Shown here piece after piece: positions 63,333 to 64,000 of a DNA stretch of 64,000 nucleotides (position 1 is the first letter of the stretch; every line of letters starts with the position of its first letter). A program made the translations under genes and the position numbers. The notes beneath the pieces are model-generated. The model was not told where the DNA came from, did not search any database, and worked only from the letters and a program-made list of their open reading frames with translations. Source of the stretch: Helicobacter sp. MIT 11-5569 (GTDB lineage: Bacteria > Campylobacterota > Campylobacteria > Campylobacterales > Helicobacteraceae); NCBI RefSeq assembly GCF_000765695.2, contig NZ_JRPB02000001.1:310001-374000 (forward strand). Reading direction: 5' to 3'.

Positions 63333-64000
63333 TTAAAGTTCTGGTTTTGGTGTTTTTTCAGTAGAAACTGGAAGTTGAGGATAAATAATTTGTGGTTTCT
63401 CACCTGTTAGAGAATTCAGGAAAGTTGCAATTTGTTGTGCTTCTTTGTTAGAAATCTCAATACCTAATTGTATGCTTCCCATCTCTTTGATTGCTTCTGT
63501 TAAGCTCCAAACCGCTCCATTATGGAAATATGGTGCAGTTTCAGCAACATTACGCAATGTTGGTGTTTTTACCATTCCATTTGCATCACCTTTGAAATCC
63601 CCAAGATTTGCAAATTTATATTTACCTGCTACTTCAAAAGCTTGCATTGATCCACCAAGATTTGGTCCTGTATGGCAAGCTGTGCAACCTTTGTCGATGA
63701 AAACTTGTAAGCCTTTTTTCTCATCATTTGTTAAAGCTTTTTCATCTCCCTTTAAAAATGCATCATAACGTGAAGGAGTAATCAAAGTGCGCTCAAAAGT
63801 TGCAATTGCATCAGCAATATTATCAAATGTTACTCCTTTTCTGCCATAGATTTTTTCAAATTCTGCCTTATACTCTGGTAGAGATGAGATTTTCTCTACT
63901 GCAAGTTTTGCAGGAGTAGCCATTTCTGGTTCTGCTTCAATAGGTCCTTTAGCTTGGTCAGCTAATGTTCCAGAGCGTCCATCCCAAAACTGCGCAGAGT
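63333..64000 (-). CDS. Cytochrome c peroxidase, C-terminal part (runs off the right edge)
   Basis: The frame is open to the window edge, so 222 codons are seen and the N-terminus is missing. Visible are FWDGRSGTLADQAKGPIEAEPEMA, the di-haem peroxidase loop, and the C-terminal haem motif CTACH (GCTACHTGPNLGGS), with TPTLRNVAETAPYFHNGAVWSLTEAI after it. Enzymes of this family reduce hydrogen peroxide in the periplasm using cytochrome c. The C-terminal tail PQLPVSTEKTPKPEL is Pro-rich. A terminator follows at 63298-63322. An internal Met at 63923 is not the start. Confidence 0.93.
   Translation of the reverse strand, partial: SAQFWDGRSGTLADQAKGPIEAEPEMATPAKLAVEKISSLPEYKAEFEKIYGRKGVTFDNIADAIATFERTLITPSRYDAFLKGDEKALTNDEKKGLQVFIDKGCTACHTGPNLGGSMQAFEVAGKYKFANLGDFKGDANGMVKTPTLRNVAETAPYFHNGAVWSLTEAIKEMGSIQLGIEISNKEAQQIATFLNSLTGEKPQIIYPQLPVSTEKTPKPEL

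Overview
The window is AT-rich, gene-dense bacterial DNA with almost no spacer and many overlapping genes. Gene content and order point to a Helicobacter of the enterohepatic type rather than H. pylori. From memory, the run rluA - FN3 lipoprotein - trmB - ftsE - ftsX - envC-like - flaG - fliD - fliS - fliT-like and the trio gyrA - small exported protein - flgR match H. pylori gene order. Present here but absent from H. pylori are cheB/cheR, a ciaB-like gene, cobalamin-dependent metH, and an flgR that keeps a C-terminal helix-turn-helix. I saw no insertion sequence, prophage, CRISPR array, rRNA, or long G/C tract of the phase-variation type. Both window edges cut genes (1-82 and 63333-64000).

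Layout. 1-2.4 kb: a TlpD-like cytosolic zinc-binding chemoreceptor, then hypB/hypC (hydrogenase nickel maturation). 2.5-5.8 kb: ribA, moeA and a yedE/yedF sulfur or selenium pair. 5.9-11.6 kb: one long minus-strand series (panD, ybaB, PDZ protein, ispA, surE, tcdA, a 53-residue acidic protein, aguB, methyltransferase). 11.8-16.4 kb: a tripartite MacAB-TolC-like exporter with ATPase and permease on separate genes. 16.4-20.8 kb: radical SAM protein, ferredoxin, znuA, tRNA-Arg, a second TlpD-like receptor and a nitroreductase. 20.8-30.4 kb: dnaG with a PP-loop ATPase, then lapB-like, rnhA, rnc, aroC, pseG-like, alaS. 30.6-36.4 kb: minus-strand series copZ-like, TerB/J-domain protein, ciaB-like, cheR, cheB, yigZ, plus an unknown outer-membrane protein. 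36.5-45 kb: tRNA-Ile2 overlapping rodA, kinase-like protein, tyrosine phosphatase, asd, flgR, gyrA and a trypsin-fold protein without its catalytic residues. 45.1-50.2 kb: cyclophilin, DedA, metH and a flagellin-like orphan behind a sigma-54 promoter. 50.3-60.1 kb: the cell-division/flagellar-cap block. 60.1-64 kb: DUF2156 protein, a soluble tandem sensor protein and a cytochrome c peroxidase.

Functional themes are motility and taxis (two TlpD-like receptors, CheB/CheR, FlgR, FlaG/FliD/FliS/FliT, an orphan sensor) and division-site wall hydrolysis (FtsEX with an EnvC-like activator). The most unusual local structures are: the rodA reading frame ending inside a tRNA gene whose probable promoter lies in rodA codons; eleven perfect 9-bp repeats starting where the sigma-28 flaG transcript should begin; a flagellin-like orphan under a sigma-54 promoter; and a strong excess of the palindromic word RGAWTCY in many, but not all, genes. 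I found no single clearly new multi-gene system; these are the best leads.
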